Shown here piece by piece: positions 6,487-13,974 of a DNA stretch of 15,868 nucleotides. Each line of letters opens with the position of its first letter. Position 1 is the stretch's first letter. Below the pieces are notes generated by a model. That model saw nothing but the letters and a program-made list of their open reading frames with translations. It was not told where the DNA came from and searched no databases. The DNA lies in NCBI GenBank assembly GCA_039180865.1, contig JBCDCZ010000083.1, positions 1 through 15,868 of the forward strand, read 5' to 3'. A program made the translations under genes and the position numbers. This DNA comes from JBCDCU01 sp039180865 (GTDB taxonomy: Bacteria > Pseudomonadota > Alphaproteobacteria > Rhizobiales > JACESI01).

Positions 6487-7608
6487 ATGAGGTTGGCAGT
6501 ATTCCTTCTCATTTCGTCCAGTTTCGGTTTATCAGCGTGCCTTCCGCAGGCGGAAGCACCGGTACCGGATCCGCCGGTTCGAGGTCTTGTGACCAAGGCC
6601 GTGGAGGATTTCGAGGTCGCTACGATAAGACGCTATCCAGGTGTCCTCGAACCCGGTGAAGTCAACGCTTTATCGTTCGAAGTGGGTGGACGTTTAGGCC
6701 GCATCAACCTTGATGTCGGTGAGCGGATTAAAAAGGGGCAATTGCTCGCGGCTCTCGATGTCGAGCAGTTTCAAACCCAGATCGAAAACCGCCAGGCCTC
6801 CGTGGAAGAGGCGGAAGCCACGCTCAACCAGTCTGAAGAGGATCTCGAGCGTTCGCAGATCCTGCTCGACCGTCAGGTTGGAACCAAGGTTCAGCGGGAT
6901 AACGACCGCACGGAAGTGAGGCAGAACAGAGCGCAACTGACGCAGGCGCAAAAAGACCTTGCCGCCGCCGAAGAAGATCTGGCCGATGCCAAACTCTATG
7001 CGCCGTTTGATGGCGTTATCGATTCCATCGAGGTCGAGAGTTTTGCGACGGTTGCAACAGGCGACACGGTTTTGTCTGTTTATCAGCAAACAGACTACGA
7101 AGTCGCCTTTTCGGTAAGCTTCGATGTGATCGGTCGCCTGATAGTCGGCACGCCCGCAACCGTGCGCCTTGCCGATGATCCGTCAATAGCACTTGAAGCT
7201 GTTGTCAGCGAACTGGGAGAGCGCGCCGGTCAGGTCTCGTCGTTCCCGGTGGTCGTCAAACTCAAAGAGGTTGCTCCCATCATCAAGGCCGGTATGGCGG
7301 TTGAGGTTTCCTTCGAGTTCTCCCTCACCGAAGAGCGGGGCCATCTGATCCCGATCTCAGCCGCCATTCCCGGTGTTGAGGTGCCGGAAGGGGCGGGGCC
7401 GAATGCGGTTGTCGATCTCGAAGTCTACGTTTTCGATGAACCAACCAGCACGGTCAAGCGGCGTCAGGTCACAATGGCGGGGATCCGCGAAAATCAATTC
7501 CTGATTGTGGACGGGCTCAGCGTTGGCGAACGCGTTGCGGTGAAGGGCGTCACCTTCCTGCGAGAAGGAATGGAAGTCCGGCTGCTGCCTGATCCGAAGG
7601 AAAGTTGA
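6487..7608 (+). CDS. RND efflux periplasmic adaptor (HlyD/AcrA family) lipoprotein
   Basis: A 373-residue membrane fusion protein. It begins with a lipoprotein signal (MRLAVFLLISSSFGLSAC, Cys18 lipidated), so it is anchored to a membrane facing the periplasm. The order of parts is that of AcrA: first lipoyl half (about 60-92, GRINLDVGERIKKGQLLAALD), an alpha-helical coiled-coil hairpin rich in Glu/Gln (about 93-168), second lipoyl half with LYAPFDGVI (170-178), beta-barrel domain (about 200-280) and membrane-proximal domain to the end. It links the inner-membrane pump encoded 1 base downstream with an outer-membrane channel; no TolC-like gene is in the window, so that partner must come from elsewhere. 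Ribosome-binding site weak; start chosen on the signal peptide. Confidence 0.92.
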   Translation: MRLAVFLLISSSFGLSACLPQAEAPVPDPPVRGLVTKAVEDFEVATIRRYPGVLEPGEVNALSFEVGGRLGRINLDVGERIKKGQLLAALDVEQFQTQIENRQASVEEAEATLNQSEEDLERSQILLDRQVGTKVQRDNDRTEVRQNRAQLTQAQKDLAAAEEDLADAKLYAPFDGVIDSIEVESFATVATGDTVLSVYQQTDYEVAFSVSFDVIGRLIVGTPATVRLADDPSIALEAVVSELGERAGQVSSFPVVVKLKEVAPIIKAGMAVEVSFEFSLTEERGHLIPISAAIPGVEVPEGAGPNAVVDLEVYVFDEPTSTVKRRQVTMAGIRENQFLIVDGLSVGERVAVKGVTFLREGMEVRLLPDPKES

Positions 7609-7609
7609 C

Positions 7610-10600
7610 ATGGATTTTCTAACCCGTTTCGGACTGGAGAAGAACCGCTTCACAGTCCTGGCGATGATCGTCATCCTGGCTCTCGGGATTCAGTCCTATA
7701 TCCAGATCCCGAAACGAGAAAACCCGGAAATCACCATCCGGACAGCCGTCGTCGCTGCCACATTCGACGGCATGGCCCCAACCCGGGTGGAAGAGCTGAT
7801 CGCAATCCCGATTGAACGCAAGATCCGCGAGATTGGCGAGGTTGAGGATATTGAGGCTATTCTCACAACCGGTCAGGCGCTGATTTATGTCGACTTGTAC
7901 GACACGATTTATGGTGAGGATATCGAAACCGCGTGGGAGGATCTGCGCAATAAGATGGCGGCTGTGCATTCCGAACTCCCCGAAGGTACCTCGGAAGTCG
8001 CCGTCAACACAGACTACGGCGATGTCGCAATTGCCACGATCGCAATTACCGGTGACGGATTTTCGCTCGCCGAACTCGAGGACGTTGCCGAAGACCTCAG
8101 AACCCGGCTCTTTCGTGTCGGCGGTGTCACCAAGGTGAGTTTTTCCGGCGTTCAGGACGAACGTGTCTGGCTGGAAGTCGATATCCGCAAACTGGCTGCC
8201 GTCGGCGTTCAGTTGGAGCAATTACTCGAAGATCTCCAGGATCAGAATGTGATTCTTCCCGCGGGTGAGATCGACGCCGACGGAACCAAGATTGTCTTGG
8301 AAGCCAATGGCGATCTGAGAAATCTTCAGGAAATCGGCAGCGTCCTGACAAAGGTGAGCGGGCTTGAAGGGTTCGTCCGTCTTTCCGATCTCATTGAGGT
8401 CAGGCGAGGCTATGTCGATCCGAAGGAAAAACCGGTCTTCTTCAATGGTGAACCGGCGATCATCGCGTCCATCGAAATGTCGCCTGATTCCGATATTCAG
8501 GATCTTGGCGGTCGCTTGAACACCGCTATCACTGAGTTTGAAAACCGGCAGCCGATCGGGATCGCACTCAACACTTCGACTTTCCAGGAAACCGTTGTCA
8601 CGGGCTCAGTCAGCAATGCGCTTGAAAATGTCGGCCAGACCTTCGTCGTGGTTTTCATCGTGATGCTCCTTTTCCTAGGGCTTCGCTCAGCAATTGTGAT
8701 TGCCTGCATCGTGCCGTTCACGATCTGCTTCGCGTTGGCCGCCATGGGTTTTATCGGTATCGACGTGGAACAGGTGTCGATTGCAGCTGTGATTATTTCC
8801 CTTGGCCTTCTCGTTGATAACGGGCTCGTCGTGGTCGAGGATATCGGTAACCGGATCAATGCCGGTATGGAACCGGAAGAAGCGGCAAAATCAGCGGGCT
8901 CGCAATTTGTAGTACCGCTCGGGGTTGCCTCGATTACAACCATCTCCGCGTTTATTCCAATGCTTCTCATGGACGGCGTCGAGGGCGAGTTTTCATTCTC
9001 GCTCGGCGCGGTTGTTTCTTCCATGCTGCTCGGGTCTTGGATCACGGCACTCTACATCCTGCCTTATCTCTGCGCGAAAATTCTGAAACGCGATGAGAAT
9101 GCCGGTAAGGCGGAGAGCCTTCCAAAGCGCCTTTACGGTGGGGTGCTGCGTGTGATCCTGCCGTTCGGCTTGCCGATTATGATTGTTGCGTTTGGTGGTG
9201 TTGCCTGGAGCGCGAACCAGTTCTCGCTTCTGAAATCGGAGATGTTCCCGTTCAGCGAGCGCGCGGATTTTCTGGTCTATATGGATCTTCCGAAAGATGC
9301 CGCGATTTCGGAAACCGAGCGCATGGCACTGCGCGTTCAGGACTGGCTCGGTGACAGCGAGATTAATCCCGATGTCATTAACAGCACCGTTTATGTCGGC
9401 GATGGCGGTCCGCGCTTCAATCTTGGTCTCGATCCCGCCGATCCCGATCCTGCAAGCGCTTTCTTCCACGTCAATGTAACAAGCCTTGAGGCGGCCAATG
9501 ACATGGCGGTGAGGGCACGGCGTGTTTTTACAGAATCGTTTCCAGAAGCTCGTTTCCGGGTGACCCGGCTGCCGCAGGGCGGGTCTGAGTCGGGGATCGT
9601 CGATGTTGAAATCTCCGGGCCTGACGCCGACACCCTGATGAGCGCGGCAGCAAAGCTCGAAGAAGCCTTCGATACGCTTCCCGCTGTGGTGAAGAACGAG
9701 AGCGATTGGGGGAATAAGGTCATCAAGGTCGTCGTCGACATTGCACAGGACAAGGCGCGAGACTTCGGCGTCACGTCGCGCGATATTTCGGGTGTCATGG
9801 AGGCCTATTTTTCGGGTACTGAATATTCGACCTATCGCGAAGGCGATGAACAGATTCCGATTGTGTTGCGTGCTACGTTATCAGGTCGCGATAGCATCGA
9901 AGATATGGCCAATCTGACGATCTCGACCGGTGGCGAACTGATTTCGGTTGATCAGGTGGCAAGCTTCACTCCGAAGCTCGAATTCTCCGAAATCGTCCGC
10001 GAAAACCAGGTGCGTCGGATCGTTGTTTCCGGCAAGAGCGCGGCACTCAGCGCGCAGGAGACCCTGGCGCGGATCCAGCCCACGATCGATGCGCTTGATC
10101 TGGGGCCAGACTACGAAATCGCAATTGCCGGCGAACTTGAAGACAGTGCCGATGTGAATGAGCAGATGGGCGGGAACATGCCGATTGCTCTTGGTCTTAT
10201 GCTCGCAGCTCTGGTCTTCCAGTTCAATTCGATCCGAAGAGCGTTCGCGACCTTTCTGACAATCCCGTTGATTATCATCGGCGCGCCCTATGGGATGCTC
10301 CTCTTGTCGCAACCGTTCTCATTCTTCGCCCTGCTTGGACTAATGTCGCTCATGGGGATTATCATCAACAATGCGATTGTTCTGATTAATCAGATCGATA
10401 TTGAGAGCGAAACGCTGCCAATGGACGAGGCGATCATTTCCGCCGCAAAACAAAGGGCAAAACCTATCCTTTTGACGTCGCTAACCACGATTTTTGGTCT
10501 TGTTCCGATGGCACTCACTGGCGGTGCCCTCTTTGAGCCGATGGCAACCATGATGATTGGTGGTCTTGCCGTTGCGTCACCGCTCTCGCTCTTCGTCGTC

Positions 10601-10669
10601 CCGCCGCTCTGCTATTTGCTGTTGCGTCCACGTGGCAAAGCAGCCCGCGCAGCGGCGGTTCCAGCGTAA
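7610..10669 (+). CDS. RND family efflux pump, inner-membrane subunit (AcrB-like)
   Basis: A full-length 1019-residue proton-driven RND transporter. The N-terminus has the first membrane helix (about 13-30) and QIPKRENPEI, the family pattern; a large periplasmic loop follows, then helices 2-6 (about 335-490), a linker, helix 7 (about 513-535), the second periplasmic loop and helices 8-12 (about 850-1010). In helix 4 the motif is GLLVDNGLVVVED, with Asp403 and Asn404 where AcrB has Asp407 and Asp408; in helix 10 GIIINNAIVLI puts Asn920 where AcrB has Lys940. The proton relay thus keeps only one of the three charged residues named here. The ATG lies 1 base after the adaptor stop with AAGGAAAG at 7596-7603, so translation is coupled. 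Substrate class unknown, but the following hydrolase gene hints at acylated phenolics. Confidence 0.95.
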   Translation: MDFLTRFGLEKNRFTVLAMIVILALGIQSYIQIPKRENPEITIRTAVVAATFDGMAPTRVEELIAIPIERKIREIGEVEDIEAILTTGQALIYVDLYDTIYGEDIETAWEDLRNKMAAVHSELPEGTSEVAVNTDYGDVAIATIAITGDGFSLAELEDVAEDLRTRLFRVGGVTKVSFSGVQDERVWLEVDIRKLAAVGVQLEQLLEDLQDQNVILPAGEIDADGTKIVLEANGDLRNLQEIGSVLTKVSGLEGFVRLSDLIEVRRGYVDPKEKPVFFNGEPAIIASIEMSPDSDIQDLGGRLNTAITEFENRQPIGIALNTSTFQETVVTGSVSNALENVGQTFVVVFIVMLLFLGLRSAIVIACIVPFTICFALAAMGFIGIDVEQVSIAAVIISLGLLVDNGLVVVEDIGNRINAGMEPEEAAKSAGSQFVVPLGVASITTISAFIPMLLMDGVEGEFSFSLGAVVSSMLLGSWITALYILPYLCAKILKRDENAGKAESLPKRLYGGVLRVILPFGLPIMIVAFGGVAWSANQFSLLKSEMFPFSERADFLVYMDLPKDAAISETERMALRVQDWLGDSEINPDVINSTVYVGDGGPRFNLGLDPADPDPASAFFHVNVTSLEAANDMAVRARRVFTESFPEARFRVTRLPQGGSESGIVDVEISGPDADTLMSAAAKLEEAFDTLPAVVKNESDWGNKVIKVVVDIAQDKARDFGVTSRDISGVMEAYFSGTEYSTYREGDEQIPIVLRATLSGRDSIEDMANLTISTGGELISVDQVASFTPKLEFSEIVRENQVRRIVVSGKSAALSAQETLARIQPTIDALDLGPDYEIAIAGELEDSADVNEQMGGNMPIALGLMLAALVFQFNSIRRAFATFLTIPLIIIGAPYGMLLLSQPFSFFALLGLMSLMGIIINNAIVLINQIDIESETLPMDEAIISAAKQRAKPILLTSLTTIFGLVPMALTGGALFEPMATMMIGGLAVASPLSLFVVPPLCYLLLRPRGKAARAAAVPA

Positions 10670-10685
10670 CGCGGGATTCCCGTCC

Positions 10686-11549
10686 ATGAGCAGTGTCAAA
10701 ACACCCGGCGAGATGCCACCGGTTCGGGAGTTCGGATGGCCGCTTAAATCGACTGAAAGCTCTTATTTTGACATTGCAAAGCGCGACAATGGTCAGTTCA
10801 CCGTCGTTCTCAATCATGCACTTCTGCGCGGCGTCAATTCTCAGATGCTTACCTGGTGGTTCAGGCATTTCACTGAACTTCGCGTGACACTGGAAGATGT
10901 TCCAGGCTTTGAGGGAAAGACGGTCCCCGCTTATCAGTTGTGGCATCCGAGCGATCATTTAAGCGCCGTGCTGGAAGGGCGAACCGACCGAGATGGTGCA
11001 CCAATTGCCGGGGAAACCACAATTCATATTCAGGAAGCCATGCAGTATCTGAAATATGGTTGGCGCTTTCCCGTCGATGCGAAACTATCGGTGTTTTACA
11101 TTGGCGACGATGGCTGGGCGATGGGGCGTCGGGTGCCATTGCTCGGGCCAGTTATGATGCTGCGCATTCATTTCAAGGATGTCACTCACGACGAGCGACA
11201 TGTCGGTGTTCACTATCACTATGAAGTTGTGATCGGTACGTCTGGTACTGATCCGCTTTCGCGCTTTTTAAACAGCAGGATAACAGCGGATTACGGACCA
11301 GAGTTCTTCAGTGCTTGGCATAATCACAACGTCATTGAAGTCGGTGTGTTCGAGAACTTTCTGCCAGCGCTTTATCACCAGCGAGACAAAGCCCCGACGC
11401 TTCGTTTCGCGCGGTCCATGGGCAAACAACCCGACAGTAAACAACAAACAGGTTTTGACCGGAAATTATTCTACCGGCGCGTACTCGAGCTTTCGAGGGC
11501 CAAAAATCCATACAATACGCAGCGGGCGAACGACAAAACCTTTCTGTGA
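10686..11549 (+). CDS. PhlG-type (2,4-diacetylphloroglucinol hydrolase family) metal-dependent C-C hydrolase
   Basis: A 287-residue protein, near the size of PhlG (about 294), starting at the ATG 16 bases after the pump stop; upstream in-frame codons overlap the pump gene. Recognisable family features are VNSQMLTWWFRHF (50-62), YQLWHPSDHLSAV (83-95) and WHNHNVIEVGVFENFLP (211-227). PhlG uses a zinc held by His129, Glu160, His270 and Glu274; here His91 (DHL) and the pair His214/Glu218 in HNVIE fit the first and last ligands, and an acid in the 110-117 stretch (Glu110 or Glu117) could be the remaining one. These enzymes remove an acyl group from phloroglucinol-type rings (diacetylphloroglucinol, phloretin). 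No signal peptide: cytoplasmic. Family assignment is from memory of motifs; the actual substrate is unknown. Confidence 0.7.
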   Translation: MSSVKTPGEMPPVREFGWPLKSTESSYFDIAKRDNGQFTVVLNHALLRGVNSQMLTWWFRHFTELRVTLEDVPGFEGKTVPAYQLWHPSDHLSAVLEGRTDRDGAPIAGETTIHIQEAMQYLKYGWRFPVDAKLSVFYIGDDGWAMGRRVPLLGPVMMLRIHFKDVTHDERHVGVHYHYEVVIGTSGTDPLSRFLNSRITADYGPEFFSAWHNHNVIEVGVFENFLPALYHQRDKAPTLRFARSMGKQPDSKQQTGFDRKLFYRRVLELSRAKNPYNTQRANDKTFL

Positions 11550-11609
11550 ATGCTGGGTACATTTATGAGAGTTTCGCGGCGAAAATGAAAACATTGAAGG
11601 TGAATCACC

Positions 11610-12821
11610 ATGACGGATCAAACTCCCATTCTCGTCCCAGATTTCATCACCTTCACACTTGGGATGATCGTTTATTTCTTTGGTGCGAACCTCACGAAGC
11701 GGTTCGCTATTTTGCGCGACTTTAATATTCCCGAACCTGTGACCGGAGGGCTCGCGGCAGCGCTCATCGTCTGGCTTCTGGTGACGATCCTCGGACGTGA
11801 AATCGATTTTGCACTTGATACGCGCGATCAGCTGCTCGTTATCTTTTTCACCACGATCGGCTTGAATGCACGGTTTTCCGATCTCGCCCGTGGCGGCCGT
11901 CCGCTTGCCATTCTTTTGGGTCTCACAGTTGGTTTCATGGTCCTTCAAAATGCCGTGGCGCTTGCTGGTGTCTCGCTCTTCGGCTTACCGGCTGCAGCCT
12001 CCGTTCTGGTTGGGTCCGCATCCTTGATCGGCGGCCATGGAACGGCAATTGCGTGGGGGCCGGAGGTTGCGGCCCGCGGTGTCGAAGGCGCTGCTGAAAT
12101 GGGAATTGCCGCAGCCACAGTTGGCCTTGTTCTGGCCGCTCTCATAGGTGGGCCGATTGCGAAGGTCCTGATCGAACGCCACAAGCTTGAACCGCGCGAC
12201 GATGAAGCCCCGCCGGTTGTTGGCGTGGAACATGGTTCGCCCAAACTTGCCGATCTCGACTACATCGGGTTCATGCGCACTTTGGTCACGATCAACATTG
12301 CAGTCATTCTTGGATTTGCGGTCCATCGCGGCATTGATGCACTTGGCATCCGACTGCCACTCTTCGTCCCCTGTCTCATCATGGGCATTGTGATCGCGAA
12401 CGTGCAGGCGCGTTTTTTCAAGAGCGTTCCACAGGTCACCGGAACCGCGGTTCTGGCACTCGTTTCCGAATTTGCCCTCAGCGTCTTTCTGGCAATCTCT
12501 CTGTTAAGTATGAAACTCTGGACGCTCGCAGGTCTTGCAGGACCGCTCTTTGTGGTTCTGGGGTTGCAGGTCCTCTTAACCCTCGCATTCTCCACTTTGG
12601 TGCTTTTCTGGGCAATGGGCCGAACCTATCGGGCGGCTGTGCTTGCCGCAGGTTTTGGTGGCTTTGCGCTTGGTGCAACGCCAACGGCGATTGCCAATAT
12701 GACAGCGGTCACCAAACGCTATGGCCCAGCTCCGCTCGCCTTTATCATCTTGCCGCTGGTCTCGGCGTTTTTTGTGGATCTTGCGAACGCATTCATTATT
12801 CAGTTTTTCGTGGATCTATAG
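11610..12821 (+). CDS. gltS: Sodium/glutamate symporter, GltS family
   Basis: A 403-residue inner-membrane transporter, the same length as E. coli GltS (401). It has about ten hydrophobic segments in two inverted halves. Family landmarks are IPEPVTGGLAAAL (40-52), FFTTIGLNARFSD (79-91), the re-entrant loop GGHGTAIAWG (141-150) and, in the second half, GFALGATPTAIANMTAV ahead of a C-terminal helix. It imports glutamate with sodium. The ATG at 11610 has GAAGGTG at a good distance (about 11594-11600). A small hairpin-like TTTCG-CGG-CGAAA lies upstream. It is 60 bases after the hydrolase gene and 22 bases before the K+ channel gene, with which it probably forms an operon. Confidence 0.93.
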   Translation: MTDQTPILVPDFITFTLGMIVYFFGANLTKRFAILRDFNIPEPVTGGLAAALIVWLLVTILGREIDFALDTRDQLLVIFFTTIGLNARFSDLARGGRPLAILLGLTVGFMVLQNAVALAGVSLFGLPAAASVLVGSASLIGGHGTAIAWGPEVAARGVEGAAEMGIAAATVGLVLAALIGGPIAKVLIERHKLEPRDDEAPPVVGVEHGSPKLADLDYIGFMRTLVTINIAVILGFAVHRGIDALGIRLPLFVPCLIMGIVIANVQARFFKSVPQVTGTAVLALVSEFALSVFLAISLLSMKLWTLAGLAGPLFVVLGLQVLLTLAFSTLVLFWAMGRTYRAAVLAAGFGGFALGATPTAIANMTAVTKRYGPAPLAFIILPLVSAFFVDLANAFIIQFFVDL

Positions 12822-12843
12822 GAACCGGTAAGAGGGGAACGAC

Positions 12844-13266
12844 GTGAGCCCGTTTTTTCAAATCCTGCTCGGTCTTGTTCTCAATCTGGTGACCCTTTCC
12901 ATTCACCTGATGATCGTGACCTTATCTTTGCAGACTGTGAAACAGAACATCTCATTTGTCCGTGAGCAGGGCGGGGTATTGGCAAAGATGGCTTTCATCT
13001 TGTTCTCGGTGCTTATTCTGAGTCTTGCCGTTTTGCTGGAGGCCGCAATCTGGGCAGTAACATTTGTTTCGACCGACGCGGTCGGCAGTTTTAAGGACGG
13101 CGTCTATTTCGCAATCGTCACCCTGACGACGCTTGGCTATGGTGACATTGCTCCGTCTGAAGACGCGCAATTGCTTGCAGCCCTTTGCGCCATAGCAGGC
13201 CTCTTCGTTATGGGCCTTTCTACAGCCTTTGTTGTCGAAATATTGCGGCGGTTGGAAGCTGATTAA
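12844..13266 (+). CDS. Small potassium channel protein (Ion_trans_2 type)
   Basis: A 140-residue membrane protein starting at GTG, with AGAGGGG about 7 bases upstream. An extra N-terminal helix (about 6-30) precedes the two-helix pore unit: helix at about 48-75, pore helix and selectivity filter TLTTLGYGD (93-101), and inner helix at about 108-135 with a glycine hinge region (AGLFVMGLS). The TLGYGD filter is diagnostic for K+ selectivity. There is no RCK or other regulatory domain, so gating is unexplained; four copies would form a channel. It follows gltS by 22 bases, suggesting that glutamate uptake and K+ flux are balanced together, as in osmotic or membrane-potential control (inference). 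Its 3' end converges on the redoxin gene, 54 bases away; I see no clear terminator in that gap. Confidence 0.88.
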   Translation: MSPFFQILLGLVLNLVTLSIHLMIVTLSLQTVKQNISFVREQGGVLAKMAFILFSVLILSLAVLLEAAIWAVTFVSTDAVGSFKDGVYFAIVTLTTLGYGDIAPSEDAQLLAALCAIAGLFVMGLSTAFVVEILRRLEAD

Positions 13267-13320
13267 GCTGAGAACTTGAAAGCGCAGCGCGCCCCCTTCA
13301 AATGGTCGGCGAAAATAAGA

Positions 13321-13875
13321 CTACTGGGCCGAAGGCGCAGGGCAGGCCCCGTCGCTGCAACCCGCCTGATTACCTGTTTTAATCGGCTTCTGTTGAGTGA
13401 CTGGGGCTTCCTGGAGTAAGGCCGCGATTTCGGCACCGAGCACCATATCCTCAATAAGCCCGAATGAATGGCGGCGCAGGATCCCGTTCCGGTCGATCAG
13501 AAGCGCCGTTGGGGTTCCGCGCATCCCATAGGTCATCATGGTCTTGGGAAGCGGTGCGGTATCAGACTGTTCGTCGATGCCGACCGGGAACGAAACCCGA
13601 TACTCATGGAGGAAGGCTTCGAGTGCTGCGCGATGTCCCTGTGCTTCATGGTGTTCAAAAACCGAGTGGAGCCCAAGGACCGCGACCTGATCCTCCGGAA
13701 AGAGCTCCCGTACCTTCATTGCCTGCGGCAGCGCATGGGACACACATCCCGGGCAGAGCATCTGGAAAGCTTCGATCAGAACAACTTTGCCTTCGAGGGC
13801 TTCAAGGCTGAGCGGGGTTGGCGTATTGAGCCATTCGCTGACGAGGAGCTTGGGTGCGGGTGTTTCGGTGATCAT
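13321..13875 (-). CDS. TlpA/AhpC-TSA-like redoxin with CPGC motif and C-terminal cysteine pair
   Basis: A 184-residue thioredoxin-fold protein without a signal peptide, so probably cytoplasmic. The active-site motif is FQMLCPGCVSH with Cys41 and Cys44, and the cis-proline loop is GTPT (120-123). FPVGIDEQ and ALLIDRNG are usual in the TlpA/peroxiredoxin-like group. An extended tail after residue 155 ends in GCSDGACPAP, with a second pair Cys173/Cys178, which is not part of the basic fold. GGAGG in 13884-13893 is an excellent ribosome-binding site for the ATG at 13875. It is divergent from a MarR-type regulator, with overlapping promoter and operators, so it is probably under its control. Role: thiol-disulfide exchange or peroxide reduction; substrate unknown. 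Confidence 0.85.
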   Translation of the reverse strand: MITETPAPKLLVSEWLNTPTPLSLEALEGKVVLIEAFQMLCPGCVSHALPQAMKVRELFPEDQVAVLGLHSVFEHHEAQGHRAALEAFLHEYRVSFPVGIDEQSDTAPLPKTMMTYGMRGTPTALLIDRNGILRRHSFGLIEDMVLGAEIAALLQEAPVTQQKPIKTGNQAGCSDGACPAPSAQ

Positions 13876-13917
13876 TGCTAGATCCTCCGGAGGGGGTGGA
13901 TTAGTCGATTGGAAAAC

Positions 13918-13946
13918 TTAATAAGAGCGACTCGCTACTATTGCAA
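13918..13946 (-). promoter_or_regulatory. Promoter for the redoxin gene
   Basis: On the minus strand, TTGCAA (13946-13941), a 17-base spacer and TATTAA (13923-13918) form a good sigma-70-type promoter. The transcript would start near 13911, leaving a leader of about 36 bases with a strong ribosome-binding site. The extended palindrome at 13920-13942 covers the spacer and most of the -10 box, so a bound regulator would block it. Confidence 0.6.
13920..13942. promoter_or_regulatory. Operator 1, palindrome in the redoxin promoter
   Basis: The core AGCGA-C-TCGCT (13926-13936) is a perfect palindrome around one centre base. After two unpaired bases on each side the symmetry resumes with AATA (13920-13923) and TATT (13939-13942), so 18 of 22 flanking positions are symmetric. 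Size and shape fit a dimeric MarR-type repressor, and the adjacent MarR gene is the obvious candidate. Confidence 0.6.
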
Positions 13947-13969
13947 GGATAATATCGACTCGCTATAGA
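13941..13969 (+). promoter_or_regulatory. Promoter for the MarR-family gene
   Basis: TTGCAA (13941-13946), a 17-base spacer and TATAGA (13964-13969) form a plus-strand promoter that uses the same self-complementary hexamer as the divergent promoter. Transcription would start about 6-8 bases after the -10 box, at or beside the ATG at 13975, so the message may be leaderless. Confidence 0.55.
13952..13966. promoter_or_regulatory. Operator 2, palindrome in the marR promoter
   Basis: ATATCGA-C-TCGCTAT is symmetric at 12 of 14 positions around 13959. It shares the exact decamer CGACTCGCTA with operator 1, centre to centre 28 bp. It overlaps the -10 box of the marR promoter, consistent with autorepression. 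Confidence 0.55.
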
Positions 13970-13974
13970 AAGTC

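Noticed and set aside
13267..13320. Possible bidirectional terminator between the K+ channel and redoxin genes (TTGAA ... TTCAA)
   Set aside because: Pairing is limited to a few bases with no T-rich tail.
13884..13893. Perfect palindrome CCTCCGGAGG before the redoxin gene
   Set aside because: It has no loop so cannot fold on one strand, and half of it is simply the ribosome-binding site.
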